A stretch of DNA of 64,000 nt from Tundrisphaera sp051175315 (GTDB lineage Bacteria > Planctomycetota > Planctomycetia > Isosphaerales > Isosphaeraceae). Both the position numbers and the translations under genes were made by a program. The DNA lies in assembly GCF_051175315.1 (NCBI RefSeq), contig NZ_CP195100.1:4588001-4652000 (forward strand). Reading direction: 5' to 3'. Shown here one piece after another: positions 16,660 to 24,930 of this stretch (position 1 is the first letter of the stretch; the number at the start of each line of letters is the position of its first letter). The notes beneath the pieces are model-generated. The model searched no databases, was not told where the DNA came from, and saw only the letters and a list, made by a program, of their open reading frames with translations.

Positions 16660-17655
16660 ATGACGGTGGTTTTTCGGTGGGCGGTGGCGTGCGGGATGGC
16701 GAGCGGGATGGTCGCGATCGGGGCCTCGGGCCAGGCCCCGCCGCCTCAGTCCGGCGCGGACCCGGTGGCGGCCGTCCGGGACTTCGGGGCCTCGGTCCGA
16801 GACCCCCTCGAAGGGGAGGCGGCCATCGCCAGGAAGAAGGAGCATTGCTCGGCCGACGCGCCCCGGCTCGCCTCGATCGGCCGGGCCGTGGGCCAGCAGG
16901 TCCGGATCACTCGCCGGGGGGGCGAGAGCGGCCTGTTCACCGTGGCCCAGGCCCATGAGGGGGGGCCGGAGGCCGTCGTCGGCATCGGCCGGCTGGGCCG
17001 GCTGCGGATCGGCCCGGGCGAGGGCTTCGAGGCCACGGTCTCGCCCGACGTCACCCACTCGCACCTGACCGACGCCGAGGCCAAGGCGCAGGGCGACTTC
17101 GTCGAACGCCTGGACGACGACGGCACCAACACCGGCCTCCTGATCATGGCCCCCCACGGCGGCGAGATGGAGGTGCCCACCGACCTCCAGGCCGAGCGGG
17201 TCGCCGAACTCCTGGGCGGCAAGCGGACCTCGGTCTGGCGGTGCCGGGGCTACGGCGTGCGCGGCGGCAAGAGCGCCTTCGCCCGCTGGCACATCACCTC
17301 GACCGAGACCAGCGAGGCCAGCTTCCCGCTCCTGGCGAAGGTCTCCGGCCGCAAGTTCGAGCATGCGGTCTCGTTCCACGGGATGGTCAACAAGCGGATC
17401 CTGGTGGGCGGGACCGGGCCGACCCGGCTCAAGGTGGAGATCCGCGACGCCATCCGCGACGCGATCGCCGACCCCTCGATCCCGGTCGACCTGGCATTGC
17501 CGGGCGAGACCAACGGCGGCACGACCCCCACCAACATCGTCAACCGCTACACGCAGGCCGGGGGGATCCAGATCGAGCAAGCCCCCGAGGCCCGCCGCAA
17601 GTACTGGAAGCAGATCGCCGAGGCGGTGGCCAACGTCTACCGCGACAAGCTCTGA
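16660..17655 (+). CDS. poly-gamma-glutamate hydrolase family protein (exported)
   Basis: The 331-aa product starts with an export signal (M-T-V-V-F-R-W ... G-A-S-G-Q-A). The hydrolase domain occupies about residues 65-330. The zinc-site motif L-I-M-A-P-H166-G-G-E169 and the later F-H240-G match the poly-gamma-glutamate hydrolase family (phage PghP-like, carboxypeptidase-like fold), as do the preceding V-S-P-D-V-T-H-S-H strand and the R-Y-T-Q-A-G-G-I-Q-I-E-Q C-terminus. The family cleaves poly-gamma-glutamate capsules, and chromosomal copies may recycle or breach such polymers. ATG 16660 is chosen after a GGGGGTGG ribosome site; ATG 16648 is possible. The gene overlaps the converging membrane/TPR gene by 19 bp. 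The substrate is inferred from the family. Confidence 0.82.
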   Translation: MTVVFRWAVACGMASGMVAIGASGQAPPPQSGADPVAAVRDFGASVRDPLEGEAAIARKKEHCSADAPRLASIGRAVGQQVRITRRGGESGLFTVAQAHEGGPEAVVGIGRLGRLRIGPGEGFEATVSPDVTHSHLTDAEAKAQGDFVERLDDDGTNTGLLIMAPHGGEMEVPTDLQAERVAELLGGKRTSVWRCRGYGVRGGKSAFARWHITSTETSEASFPLLAKVSGRKFEHAVSFHGMVNKRILVGGTGPTRLKVEIRDAIRDAIADPSIPVDLALPGETNGGTTPTNIVNRYTQAGGIQIEQAPEARRKYWKQIAEAVANVYRDKL

Positions 17656-20420
17656 CCCGGGACCGCCGGGGCGATCGCCCCGATCAGCTCCCGGGCCGCG
17701 ATCCGGGAATGGTCGTTGGGGGCGTTCGCCTCGGCCCGCTTCGCGGCGGCCAGGGCCTCGTCGGCGTGGCCGGCGTCCTGCTCCAGGACGGCCAGCCCGA
17801 AGTGGGCTTCGAACAATTTCGGATCCGCCGCCAGGGCCTCGGCATAGGCCCGGCGGGCGGCCTCGAAATCGTCCTCCACCAGGTAGGTCATGGCGACCCG
17901 CGCCGATCGGACGGCGGCGGGCGCCGACTCCCCCACGGCCAGCCAGGCGGCGCGGGCCCGGTCGGGCCGGCCGAGGTGGAGCCGGAGGATCGCCAGGCGG
18001 TCGGCCCATTCCCAGGACCGGGCCTCGGGCTTGTAGGCGTTCTCCATCACGTCGGCGGCGGTCTCCGCCCAGCCGGTCGCCAGGAGGGCGGAGACCACGC
18101 GTTCGAGGTCGCCGAGGTTCGACCATGTCGTCGCCGGCTTCGCCCCGAGGTCGGCCCGGATCCTGGCGATCATGTCGGGGGCCTGGGCGCTGTAGCGCTT
18201 CTGGTACTCGTTGCGGGCCGGCAGCCCGGCGAACCGCTCGATCAGGGGCAGGGCCGGCTCGTTCATCCCGCGCAAGACGAAGGAGTTGCCCAGCGACAGG
18301 AGCGGCAGCCCGTCGTCGGGGGCGGCCTCGACGGTGCGGCGCAGGGCGTAGGTCGACCGCGCCAGGGAGATGTCGAACGTCGGGTCGAACGGGAGCCGGA
18401 ACCGGGGGATCACCCCCTCGGTGCCGAGCGGATCGCGGAGCAGTTCCAGCACGCCGGCCCGCTTCCAACCTTCCAGGTCGCCCGGCGCGACCGCCCGGAG
18501 GCGGCGGGAATAGTCCAGGCCGAGCAGGACCATCGAGCGGGCCAGGGCATCGTTGCCGGGTCGGCTCCGGAGCTGGGCGGCCACGTTGTACATCGACTTG
18601 GCCATCGCGGCCAGGGCGGCCGGATCGGCGGGGGCGGCGCCGGCCTCGCGTCGGTAATGGCGTGCGAGGAAGTCCACGCCGTGCTCGCGGATCACCGAAG
18701 AATACGAGTCGTGGACGAAGACGGCGACGATCGGGTCGAACCAGACGCAGTGCCAGCGGCGGGCGGCCAGCAGGGTCGCGACCTTGCCGGCGATCCGGGC
18801 GTCGATGGTGTCCAGCATCACGGCCGGCCGGCCCATCCCCACCAGTTCCTCGGACCAGCCGGGCAGGTTCCCGCCGATCCGGTCCCCCAGGGCGATGTAC
18901 TGCGAATACACCTCCGGCCCCATCACCTCCAGCCGGGCGTCGGTGTAGACCTTGCGTTCCGGGCCGAAGTAATACTCGTAGAGCGAGGGCAGGCCGTTGT
19001 GATAGGCGACCAGGCGGTCGGGCATGTCGGGACGGCCGGCGAACCTGGTCGCCTCGTGGGGGAACCAGAGCTTCTCCTCCCCCAGCCCGACGATCCGCCC
19101 TTCGCCCGCCCAGGCGTAGAACTGGCCGCTGGCGACCAGGCCGATCGCAGCGCCGACCACGCCGAGCACCGCCAGGCGGCGGCCGACCGGCCACGACGGG
19201 GCGTCCGGACGGAGCCGGAGCCGGCGGGCCCGGATCGCGGCGGCCCACTCGCCGAAGTTCCAGGCCGTCACCGTCCCGACCACGGCCGCGAACTGGTGGC
19301 TGTTCCGCGACGCCGCCAGGCTCAGGGCGCTGAAGCTGGCGTAGAGGAAGAACCGGAACGGGCTGACGCCCCACGACGCCGGGGGCTCGGCGGGCGCCTG
19401 CTGTTTCCCCTTCTTGCCCCTTGGCTTCGTCTGGGCGTCCCCTTTCTTGCCCCTCTTCTTCGGCGGAGGCTCCGGGGCGGGGGCGGGTTCGAGGGCGGCC
19501 CGGCGATCGGCCAAACGAACCCAACCGCTCCAGAGCAGGGGGATGACGAAGCTCGCCGCGCCCAGGACCATCGCGAACAGGTGGATGCAGAGCGGCAGGC
19601 TGGTCAGCCCCGACCGGCCGATGAACGACGGGATCGGCTCCAGCTCGGCGATCGTGGTCTTGAAGATCGGCGTGCTCATCGTGCCGGCGAGTTGGAGCGG
19701 GTACAAAGCCCCGGCCAGGCCGTAGGGATTCACCAGGCACGCCACCCCGACCAGCGCCGTGGCGATCCCGACGGTCCGCCACCACGGCCGACGCTCCGGG
19801 CTCAGCGCCCCCCGGCGGATCGCCGCATCGACGAGGGCGAATCCCATCAGGATCGGCCCGAGCAGGAACAGGCCCTGGGTGTTGACCCACAGCACCTGCA
19901 CGGCCGGCAGCACGAACGCCAGGGCCGGCCACCGCTCCCAGCGGAACAGGACGGCCAGGTAGGCCGACAGGTAGAGGAGCGTCAGCGTCTCGGGCCGGAT
20001 GTACATCCGGCCGCCCAGGACGAACAGGGCCGGCACCCAGGCCAGCACCATCGCCCAGACCGGCCAGTCCTTGCGCCGGGCCGAGATCAGCAGCGCCACG
20101 GCCGCCGTGGTGATCGCACACTTGGCCAGGGTCAGCCCCGGCACACCGAAGCGGCCGAAGCCCCAGCTGATCAGGACCTGGAACAGCCAGTGGAGGTCGA
20201 CCCACGGGTGCCCCTCGGCCCCGTAGGTCAGGGTGTCCACCCGGGGGACCTCGCCGGTCTGGCGGATCATGTCCCCGGCCTTCAGGTGCCACCAGAAGTC
20301 GGTGTCCTTGAGCGGGAACGCCCCGAGCAGGAACGCGAGCCCGAGGAACGCCGCGACGAGGAAGGCGTCGACCAGTCGGGAGGCGGACGTCGCCCCGGAC
20401 GCGGGGGTTTCAGCGGGCAT
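17637..20420 (-). CDS. large polytopic membrane protein with TPR-like C-terminus
   Basis: The 927-aa protein has about ten hydrophobic segments between residues 20 and 450 and then a long soluble part. Near the start is D41-F-W-W-H-L-K-A-G-D, followed by H-P-W-V-D-L-H-W-L-F-Q. This D-x-W-W-H-L-K-x-G pattern in the first periplasmic loop is shared by multi-pass membrane proteins that resemble GT-C glycosyltransferases. A Lys-rich loop (about 325-345) interrupts the membrane region. Residues about 620-920 look like repeated 34-residue helical hairpins (A-R-R-A-Y-A-E-A-L-A-A-D-P, A-H-F-G-L-A-V-L-E), that is, TPRs. A role in envelope polymer synthesis or sugar transfer is plausible but not shown. 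The ATG at 20420 is the first Met of the frame before the first helix. Confidence 0.75.
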   Translation of the reverse strand: MPAETPASGATSASRLVDAFLVAAFLGLAFLLGAFPLKDTDFWWHLKAGDMIRQTGEVPRVDTLTYGAEGHPWVDLHWLFQVLISWGFGRFGVPGLTLAKCAITTAAVALLISARRKDWPVWAMVLAWVPALFVLGGRMYIRPETLTLLYLSAYLAVLFRWERWPALAFVLPAVQVLWVNTQGLFLLGPILMGFALVDAAIRRGALSPERRPWWRTVGIATALVGVACLVNPYGLAGALYPLQLAGTMSTPIFKTTIAELEPIPSFIGRSGLTSLPLCIHLFAMVLGAASFVIPLLWSGWVRLADRRAALEPAPAPEPPPKKRGKKGDAQTKPRGKKGKQQAPAEPPASWGVSPFRFFLYASFSALSLAASRNSHQFAAVVGTVTAWNFGEWAAAIRARRLRLRPDAPSWPVGRRLAVLGVVGAAIGLVASGQFYAWAGEGRIVGLGEEKLWFPHEATRFAGRPDMPDRLVAYHNGLPSLYEYYFGPERKVYTDARLEVMGPEVYSQYIALGDRIGGNLPGWSEELVGMGRPAVMLDTIDARIAGKVATLLAARRWHCVWFDPIVAVFVHDSYSSVIREHGVDFLARHYRREAGAAPADPAALAAMAKSMYNVAAQLRSRPGNDALARSMVLLGLDYSRRLRAVAPGDLEGWKRAGVLELLRDPLGTEGVIPRFRLPFDPTFDISLARSTYALRRTVEAAPDDGLPLLSLGNSFVLRGMNEPALPLIERFAGLPARNEYQKRYSAQAPDMIARIRADLGAKPATTWSNLGDLERVVSALLATGWAETAADVMENAYKPEARSWEWADRLAILRLHLGRPDRARAAWLAVGESAPAAVRSARVAMTYLVEDDFEAARRAYAEALAADPKLFEAHFGLAVLEQDAGHADEALAAAKRAEANAPNDHSRIAARELIGAIAPAVPGQSLSR

Positions 20421-20480
20421 CGCGGGGCGGCTCCAGGATCGGGGGCGCGAGGGGCTCGGGCAGGCGTTCGGTTGGAGTAA

Positions 20481-20498
20481 GCTGGGTCTCGACCCAGC
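20481..20498 (-). terminator. short palindromic hairpin between two minus-strand genes
   Basis: GCTGGGTCTCGACCCAGC is a perfect palindrome of two 8-bp arms around TC. It lies after the 124-aa gene and 60 bp before the membrane/TPR gene. It could terminate the upstream transcript or be an operator; there is no T run. Confidence 0.35.
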
Positions 20499-20534
20499 CT
20501 AAGACAAAAGGCCGGCATCCGCTCCGTCGCGGGG

Positions 20535-20909
20535 TCAGGAACCGGCCCGGGCCTGCCTGAATCGATCATACCAATCCAGCCACGTGCGGAACCCGGCCAT
20601 CTCCGAATCGGACGCCAAAAGCGCGAGGTGGAAAGATCGGACCACCAATCGCTCGGGATTGAAATGATCGGCGACCCATTCCTCAAACTCATCGGCGGGA
20701 AAGCCGCCGAGTCGCTTCTCCATCGGCAAGTCGTGGAGGACCTCGGCCATCTGGATGCCGTAGAGGAAATGAGAGAGGGCCGATACGGACGCAGAGCCGA
20801 GCCACATGCCCGGGCACTTCCGGATCTGTTCGATCAGGCTCGGCCAGTCGGTGATCCGGAGGAAGGGCGAATCGGGCGGGAGGAGGGATCGGTCGAGGCC
20901 ACTGTTCAC
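20535..20909 (-). CDS. small protein with P-G-M-W-L-G motif, unknown function
   Basis: The 124-aa protein contains I-R-K-C-P-G-M-W-L-G-S-A-S-V-S-A-L-S-H-F near its N-terminus, then mixed helices with aromatic and acidic residues. The same motif (K-Q-P-G-M-Y-V-G-R-A-S) opens the 281-aa protein at 57.1 kb, so the two are paralogous over this part. I know no function for the motif; it recurs in uncharacterised bacterial proteins. The GTG at 20909 is chosen because GGGAGG lies 8 bases upstream; an in-frame GTG at 20924 is the alternative. There is no signal or membrane segment. It lies 39 bp downstream of the zinc-ribbon protein gene on the same strand, so the two may be co-transcribed. Confidence 0.68.
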   Translation of the reverse strand: MNSGLDRSLLPPDSPFLRITDWPSLIEQIRKCPGMWLGSASVSALSHFLYGIQMAEVLHDLPMEKRLGGFPADEFEEWVADHFNPERLVVRSFHLALLASDSEMAGFRTWLDWYDRFRQARAGS

Positions 20910-20948
20910 GCCATCGCCTCCCACGCGTCCCGCCCGGCCCCGGGTCGC

Positions 20949-21377
20949 TCAGCCATCGACGGCCTTGTTCTGCTCGTAGTTCGCCAGCCAGGCGCGGGCG
21001 GCGAGCAGGTCGTCCTCGCGGACCCAGACGCGGGGAGTGGCGCTCATGCCGCCGAGGGCGCCGTGCATGTCGTGGGTGTCGGACACCGCCGGGATGCCGG
21101 CCTCGGAAAGCTGATCGGCCAGGAACTTGGCCTCCATCAGGTCGAACGCCGAGTAGCACTCGACCAGCTCGCCCTGGGCGGGGCCGGGCAGTTCATCGGC
21201 GAGGGCCGGGGCGGCGTCGACGTTGAGTTCCGGGGTCACGGGCGGATCCTCGATCGGCCCGGCCTGATCGGCCGGCACGAAGTTCGGGTCGGGGATGCCG
21301 TCGGGCGACGTCCCGCAATTCCAGCAGACCTCGAACGCGGGGTCGATCTTCGAGGCGCACTTCGGGCAGGTCCACAT
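20949..21377 (-). CDS. zinc-ribbon protein with DUF2007-like domain
   Basis: The 142-aa protein begins with a compact zinc ribbon, M-W-T-C4-P-K-C7 ... V-C18-W-N-C21. A Pro/Ala-rich acidic linker follows (about 25-68), then an alpha/beta domain with V-E-C-Y-S-A-F-D-L-M-E-A-K-F-L-A-D-Q-L (73-91) and G-I-P-A-V-S-D. The latter has the look of DUF2007, a PII-like fold often attached to zinc ribbons in putative signal-transducing proteins. It ends with W-V-R-E-D-D-L-L-A-A-R-A-W-L. There is no membrane helix. The gene lies 42 bp downstream of hemQ on the same strand; this could be a shared transcript, but no functional link is known. Confidence 0.75.
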   Translation of the reverse strand: MWTCPKCASKIDPAFEVCWNCGTSPDGIPDPNFVPADQAGPIEDPPVTPELNVDAAPALADELPGPAQGELVECYSAFDLMEAKFLADQLSEAGIPAVSDTHDMHGALGGMSATPRVWVREDDLLAARAWLANYEQNKAVDG

Positions 21378-21419
21378 CGCGGCGGTTCCTCGGGCGGAGA
21401 GGGGGAAATGCGGGTCGGA

Positions 21420-22328
21420 TCACAGCCGGACGGCGTCGAGCAGCTCGACCGGGGGCAGGATGAAACCGAAGTAGAAGGGGCCGAACAGGGCATACTTCGC
21501 CGAACTCTCGTCGAACCGCATCGAGTAGACGATGTCCTTGAGGTAGGACGGGTTGCGCCCCCAGAGGGTGACGCCCCACTCCCAGTCGTCGAGCCCCGTC
21601 GACGCCGTGATCACCTGCATCACCTTTCCCGCGAACTTCATGCCGCTCTTGCCGTGCTGGGCCATCATCTCGGTCCGGTGCTCGAACGGCTGGAGATACC
21701 AGTTCTGGTCCCCCTGGCGCATCTTGCTCATCGGGTAGAAGCAGAGGCAGGGCCAATCGGGAAACTCGGGATAGAGCCTCTGCTTGTTCATCGGCCCGAG
21801 GCGGTCGGCATACGCCTTGACCTTGGTGGCGTAGGTCGGGCTCTCCGGGTCCACCCCCTCGCGATCGCGGAGGATCTTGCCGTAGGCCTCGGCGTCCGGG
21901 ACGTACTCGGAGATCTCGGTGATCGAGTAGAACGAGTAGGTCGGCACCAGCGCCGGGCCGAGCTTCGACGCCTGGAGCGCCACCTCGACGTTGTGGACGG
22001 CGCGGAGGTCGGGGCCGGCCATCATCACGCCGAAATCGGCCTTGTGGCCGGGGATGGCGAAGGCGTGGATCTGGTCCGGGGCCCCCTCGCGATCCTTGCC
22101 CAGGATCTCGACGATCTGCCGGCGGCCCTCCTCCTGCTCCATCTCGGGGATCGCCGCCAGGGCGGCGCGGTCGATCCGGTAGAACAGGTGGAGGAAGTGC
22201 CAGCCCGCCTCGGGGACCAGCGTGGCCGGGACCGCCGACATCGCCGGCCGGTGGCCGTGCTGGGCCGGCGGCCCGGGCCGGGCGGTCGGGGGCGTGGCCG
22301 TGGTCGGGGATTCGGGGGCCTGGGACAT
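21420..22328 (-). CDS. hemQ: HemQ coproheme decarboxylase (chlorite dismutase family)
   Basis: The 302-aa protein oxidatively decarboxylates coproheme III to heme b in the coproporphyrin-dependent pathway. Two diagnostic sites are visible: the catalytic tyrosine in C-F-Y198-P-M-S-K and the proximal heme histidine in M-A-Q-H225-G-K-S-G-M-K, followed by F-A-G-K-V-M-Q-V-I and L-D-D-W-E-W-G-V-T-L-W, the Firmicutes/Actinobacteria-type HemQ pattern. The first 30-50 residues are a Pro/Thr-rich extension not seen in short HemQ proteins. ATG 22328 is chosen; an internal Met 29 residues further in (22241) lies nearer the family start and could be correct. No other heme gene lies in the window. A chlorite dismutase role is unlikely because its distal Arg context is absent. 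Confidence 0.9.
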   Translation of the reverse strand: MSQAPESPTTATPPTARPGPPAQHGHRPAMSAVPATLVPEAGWHFLHLFYRIDRAALAAIPEMEQEEGRRQIVEILGKDREGAPDQIHAFAIPGHKADFGVMMAGPDLRAVHNVEVALQASKLGPALVPTYSFYSITEISEYVPDAEAYGKILRDREGVDPESPTYATKVKAYADRLGPMNKQRLYPEFPDWPCLCFYPMSKMRQGDQNWYLQPFEHRTEMMAQHGKSGMKFAGKVMQVITASTGLDDWEWGVTLWGRNPSYLKDIVYSMRFDESSAKYALFGPFYFGFILPPVELLDAVRL

Positions 22329-22446
22329 CGTCGGACGCTCCGGGGGAAGTCGCTTCGGGATCGGGTTCGTCCCCGGATTGTAAGCCACCCCACCGGCGCG
22401 GGACAAGGCGGGCGAAGGGCCCGCCCGTCCCCGGCCACCCCGGCGC

Positions 22447-24585
22447 TCAGCCCAACGCGCGCCGGCCGAAGCGGAAGACGTGATCGCCCCCGGCGCGGCC
22501 GTCGCCGTCGCCGTCCAGCAGGTTCAACGCCCGGTCGACCAGCGCGGCGGAGCCGGCCACGAGTTGGTACGACTGCCCGGCCGCCAGCGGCTTCTTCGCG
22601 ACCAGCGTGACCCGGCCCCCGCCGGCATCCGCCGCCGCCGAGGCCAGCGCGACCCTCCGGTCATCCCGCGTCCCGAACCGGCGATCCTTGCCCGCGGCGC
22701 TCAGCCGGTAAGCCCCCAGGTTCGCGGCCCGCGCCGCATCGACCGGCTCGCTGAGCACCAGCACCAGCGCGTCCTGGACCTTGCGTCGCCTCCCGGTCCC
22801 GGTGCGGATCTTGACCCGTTCGACCCGGACGACGCGGGGAGGGGTCGTATCCGTCGGGATCACCACGGGCGGATCGACCGGCGGATCGACGGGCGGATCG
22901 ACGGGCGGATCGACCGGGGGGGTGATGGCCGTGACGGTGACCTGGAACGTCGCGGAGGTCGACTGGCCCGACTCGTCCTCGACGCGGACCGTGATCGTCG
23001 CCGAGCCCACGGCCCCGGCGGTCGGGACGATCTGGAGGGTCCGGGTGCGGCCGACGCCCGTGATCGCGATCGCCCCGGCCGGCACCAGTTCAGGATTCGA
23101 CGACGAGGCCGTGACGATCAGCGCATCGGATGGGGTCTCGGCGTCGGAGACCGTGATCGTCAGCGGGTCGATCGCCGTGCCCACCGTGACCGACCGATCG
23201 CCGGGCACGATGACCGCGGGGGGCGCGAAAGACGACTCGATCTCGACGAAGCTGACATCGGCGAAGCCGGGACGGGACACCGTCGTGGTCCCGCCCGAGA
23301 ACCGGGGCTGGCCGGGCCCCCGGTAGATCAGCTGGTCGGCCCCGGCCCCGCCGTCGACCACGATGCGGGTGGCGGGATGGGCGGAGAGGTCGAACCGATC
23401 GGCCCCGGCCATCCCCATCGCATAGACCGTCCCCAGCGGCTGGGACACCTGCCGGATCACCCGGCCGTCGATCTGCAGCACGACCGCGTCGCTCGCGTCG
23501 GACTCGATCCGGAAGTCATCGGCGACGGAGGTCCCCCGGGCCATCGCCACCCGGCCGTCCTCGAGCTCGGCGCCGGGCGGTGTGACGGTCACCGTCGTGG
23601 TGGCGTACTCCCGCGCGATCTCGAACCCGGCGCGGCCCATCGCGGTCTCCGCCAGGTCGGCGTCGGGAGCCTCGTCCACGAACATCGCGTAGAAGACGAC
23701 CCGGCCGTCGGAGAAGGTGATCCGGCCCGCCTCGGACCTCTGGAAGTGGTTGCCGATGGTGGGGTCGTCGGTGAACGTCCCCGGGCTGCCGGACCAGGTG
23801 TTCGAGCCCCCTTTGTTGGCCACGTCGAGCGCCGCCCCCCACGATACGCCCGGCCCGGTGAACACGGCGCCGGCGTACTCGCGGGTGAGGTAGCCCGAGC
23901 CGTTCAGTTCCATGATGTCCCAGAAGGCGTCCCGCGAGGAGGCCGTCAGCAGGCCATCGTTCTCGTGGACCAGCCGGAGCAGCGTGGTGAGCTGGATCGG
24001 GGTCGACTCGTTGTCGTGCCCGGCGCGATAGTCGCGCGTCGGTCCGGGCAGGCCGGTCGACGAGCCCAGCCCGTGCATGCTGGGAGACCCGGTGCCGGTG
24101 TTGTAGCGGTCGATCCGCGTCGAATTCAGCCCGAGGTTGCGAAACTCCGCGTTGATCGTCGCCACCCCGAGGTAGTCCATCAGGCGGTTGGTCGCCCAGT
24201 TGTTGCTGTTGTCGATCATCGTCTCGGCCAGCCGCCGCAGGGTGTACGACGTGTTGGCCGTCAAGGTCTCCCCCTGGTTGGTGCCGTACTGCGCCCCGAC
24301 GTTGAGCGTCGTCGACAGCGAGACCGACGGGTCGCTGTCGACCCGCCGCATCAAGGCGTAGAGGACGCCGAGCTTGATGGTGCTCGACGTGCCGAAGACC
24401 GAGGTGCCCCGCAGGCTGCCCCCGCCGCCATCCTCGGCGTTCGTCACGCTGAATCCGGCCCGGCCGATCGTCGCGGACGACATGTGGTCCAGCATCCGCG
24501 TCGCCAGCGACGAGGTGGCCGTGGCCATGAGGGTGCGCAGCTCCAGCGGCTCCCAGGTCAGGGAGCGGATCATTCGTCGCTTCAT
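22447..24585 (-). CDS. exported class A beta-lactamase-like hydrolase with Ig-like and repeat domains
   Basis: The 712-aa protein opens with a LEPR-XLL-like tag (W-E-P-L-E-L-R-T-L-M-A, 11-21). Residues about 28-335 are a serine beta-lactamase/D-Ala-D-Ala-hydrolase fold: nucleophile motif S68-T-I-K71 on a hydrophobic helix, S127-N-N129 (the SDN position) and K258-G-G260 (the KTG position). The rest comprises a short beta domain (about 345-455), an Ig/cadherin-like domain (about 460-560: V-T-V-T-V-S-D, F-Q-V-T-V-T), a P-P-V-D repeat linker (about 562-580) and a C-terminal Ig-like domain (about 590-700), often seen in cell-surface proteins. True antibiotic hydrolysis is unproven. The beta-lactamase head could instead be a peptidase or inactive. 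Confidence 0.85.
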   Translation of the reverse strand: MKRRMIRSLTWEPLELRTLMATATSSLATRMLDHMSSATIGRAGFSVTNAEDGGGGSLRGTSVFGTSSTIKLGVLYALMRRVDSDPSVSLSTTLNVGAQYGTNQGETLTANTSYTLRRLAETMIDNSNNWATNRLMDYLGVATINAEFRNLGLNSTRIDRYNTGTGSPSMHGLGSSTGLPGPTRDYRAGHDNESTPIQLTTLLRLVHENDGLLTASSRDAFWDIMELNGSGYLTREYAGAVFTGPGVSWGAALDVANKGGSNTWSGSPGTFTDDPTIGNHFQRSEAGRITFSDGRVVFYAMFVDEAPDADLAETAMGRAGFEIAREYATTTVTVTPPGAELEDGRVAMARGTSVADDFRIESDASDAVVLQIDGRVIRQVSQPLGTVYAMGMAGADRFDLSAHPATRIVVDGGAGADQLIYRGPGQPRFSGGTTTVSRPGFADVSFVEIESSFAPPAVIVPGDRSVTVGTAIDPLTITVSDAETPSDALIVTASSSNPELVPAGAIAITGVGRTRTLQIVPTAGAVGSATITVRVEDESGQSTSATFQVTVTAITPPVDPPVDPPVDPPVDPPVVIPTDTTPPRVVRVERVKIRTGTGRRRKVQDALVLVLSEPVDAARAANLGAYRLSAAGKDRRFGTRDDRRVALASAAADAGGGRVTLVAKKPLAAGQSYQLVAGSAALVDRALNLLDGDGDGRAGGDHVFRFGRRALG
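22867..22914 (-). repeat. four tandem 12-bp repeats encoding P-P-V-D
   Basis: Four copies of a 12-bp unit (GGGCGGATCGAC, with one variant base in the second copy) lie head to tail in the coding sequence of the beta-lactamase-like protein. Changes in copy number would keep the frame and alter linker length. Confidence 0.9.
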
Positions 24586-24930
24586 GGTCGCCTGGTCCGT
24601 CTGGGGAGGTAGGGAACCGGGGTCACGCCATCGTGGCCGCCGCGACTATGAATCTATTCGTCGCCCCGCGCCCACGCAAGCAGCATCAAGATCGTTGATG
24701 AAAACGCACATCGATAATCGACGAGGGCGCCGCCACCCCGGGGCCGGTGGCTCGCGACCTTCCGGCCCAAGGGGCGGCCTCCGATTATGCCGGGGGGATC
24801 GGCTGGGGGGCGGGGCCGGGTGGGCGAAGCGGGATTGGCGTCAAATCGGGGGGCGATGCGGTCCGAAACCAAGGGGTGTCGATCGACGGCGATCGATGGG
24901 CCAGGTTCCAGGGAAGGAGGGTCAGTGCCG
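24586..24930. other. divergent intergenic region
   Basis: About 345 bp between the divergent starts of the beta-lactamase-like and PKD-like genes. A less G+C-rich stretch at about 24640-24720 (TATGAATCTATTC, ATCGATAATCG) probably holds promoters. No clear -35/-10 pair, RNA or small gene was found. Confidence 0.45.

Noticed and set aside
16459..20292. A minus-strand frame of about 1277 codons
   Set aside because: It runs out of frame with the membrane/TPR gene and opposite the hydrolase gene; composition is Arg/Pro/Gly-rich with no domains.
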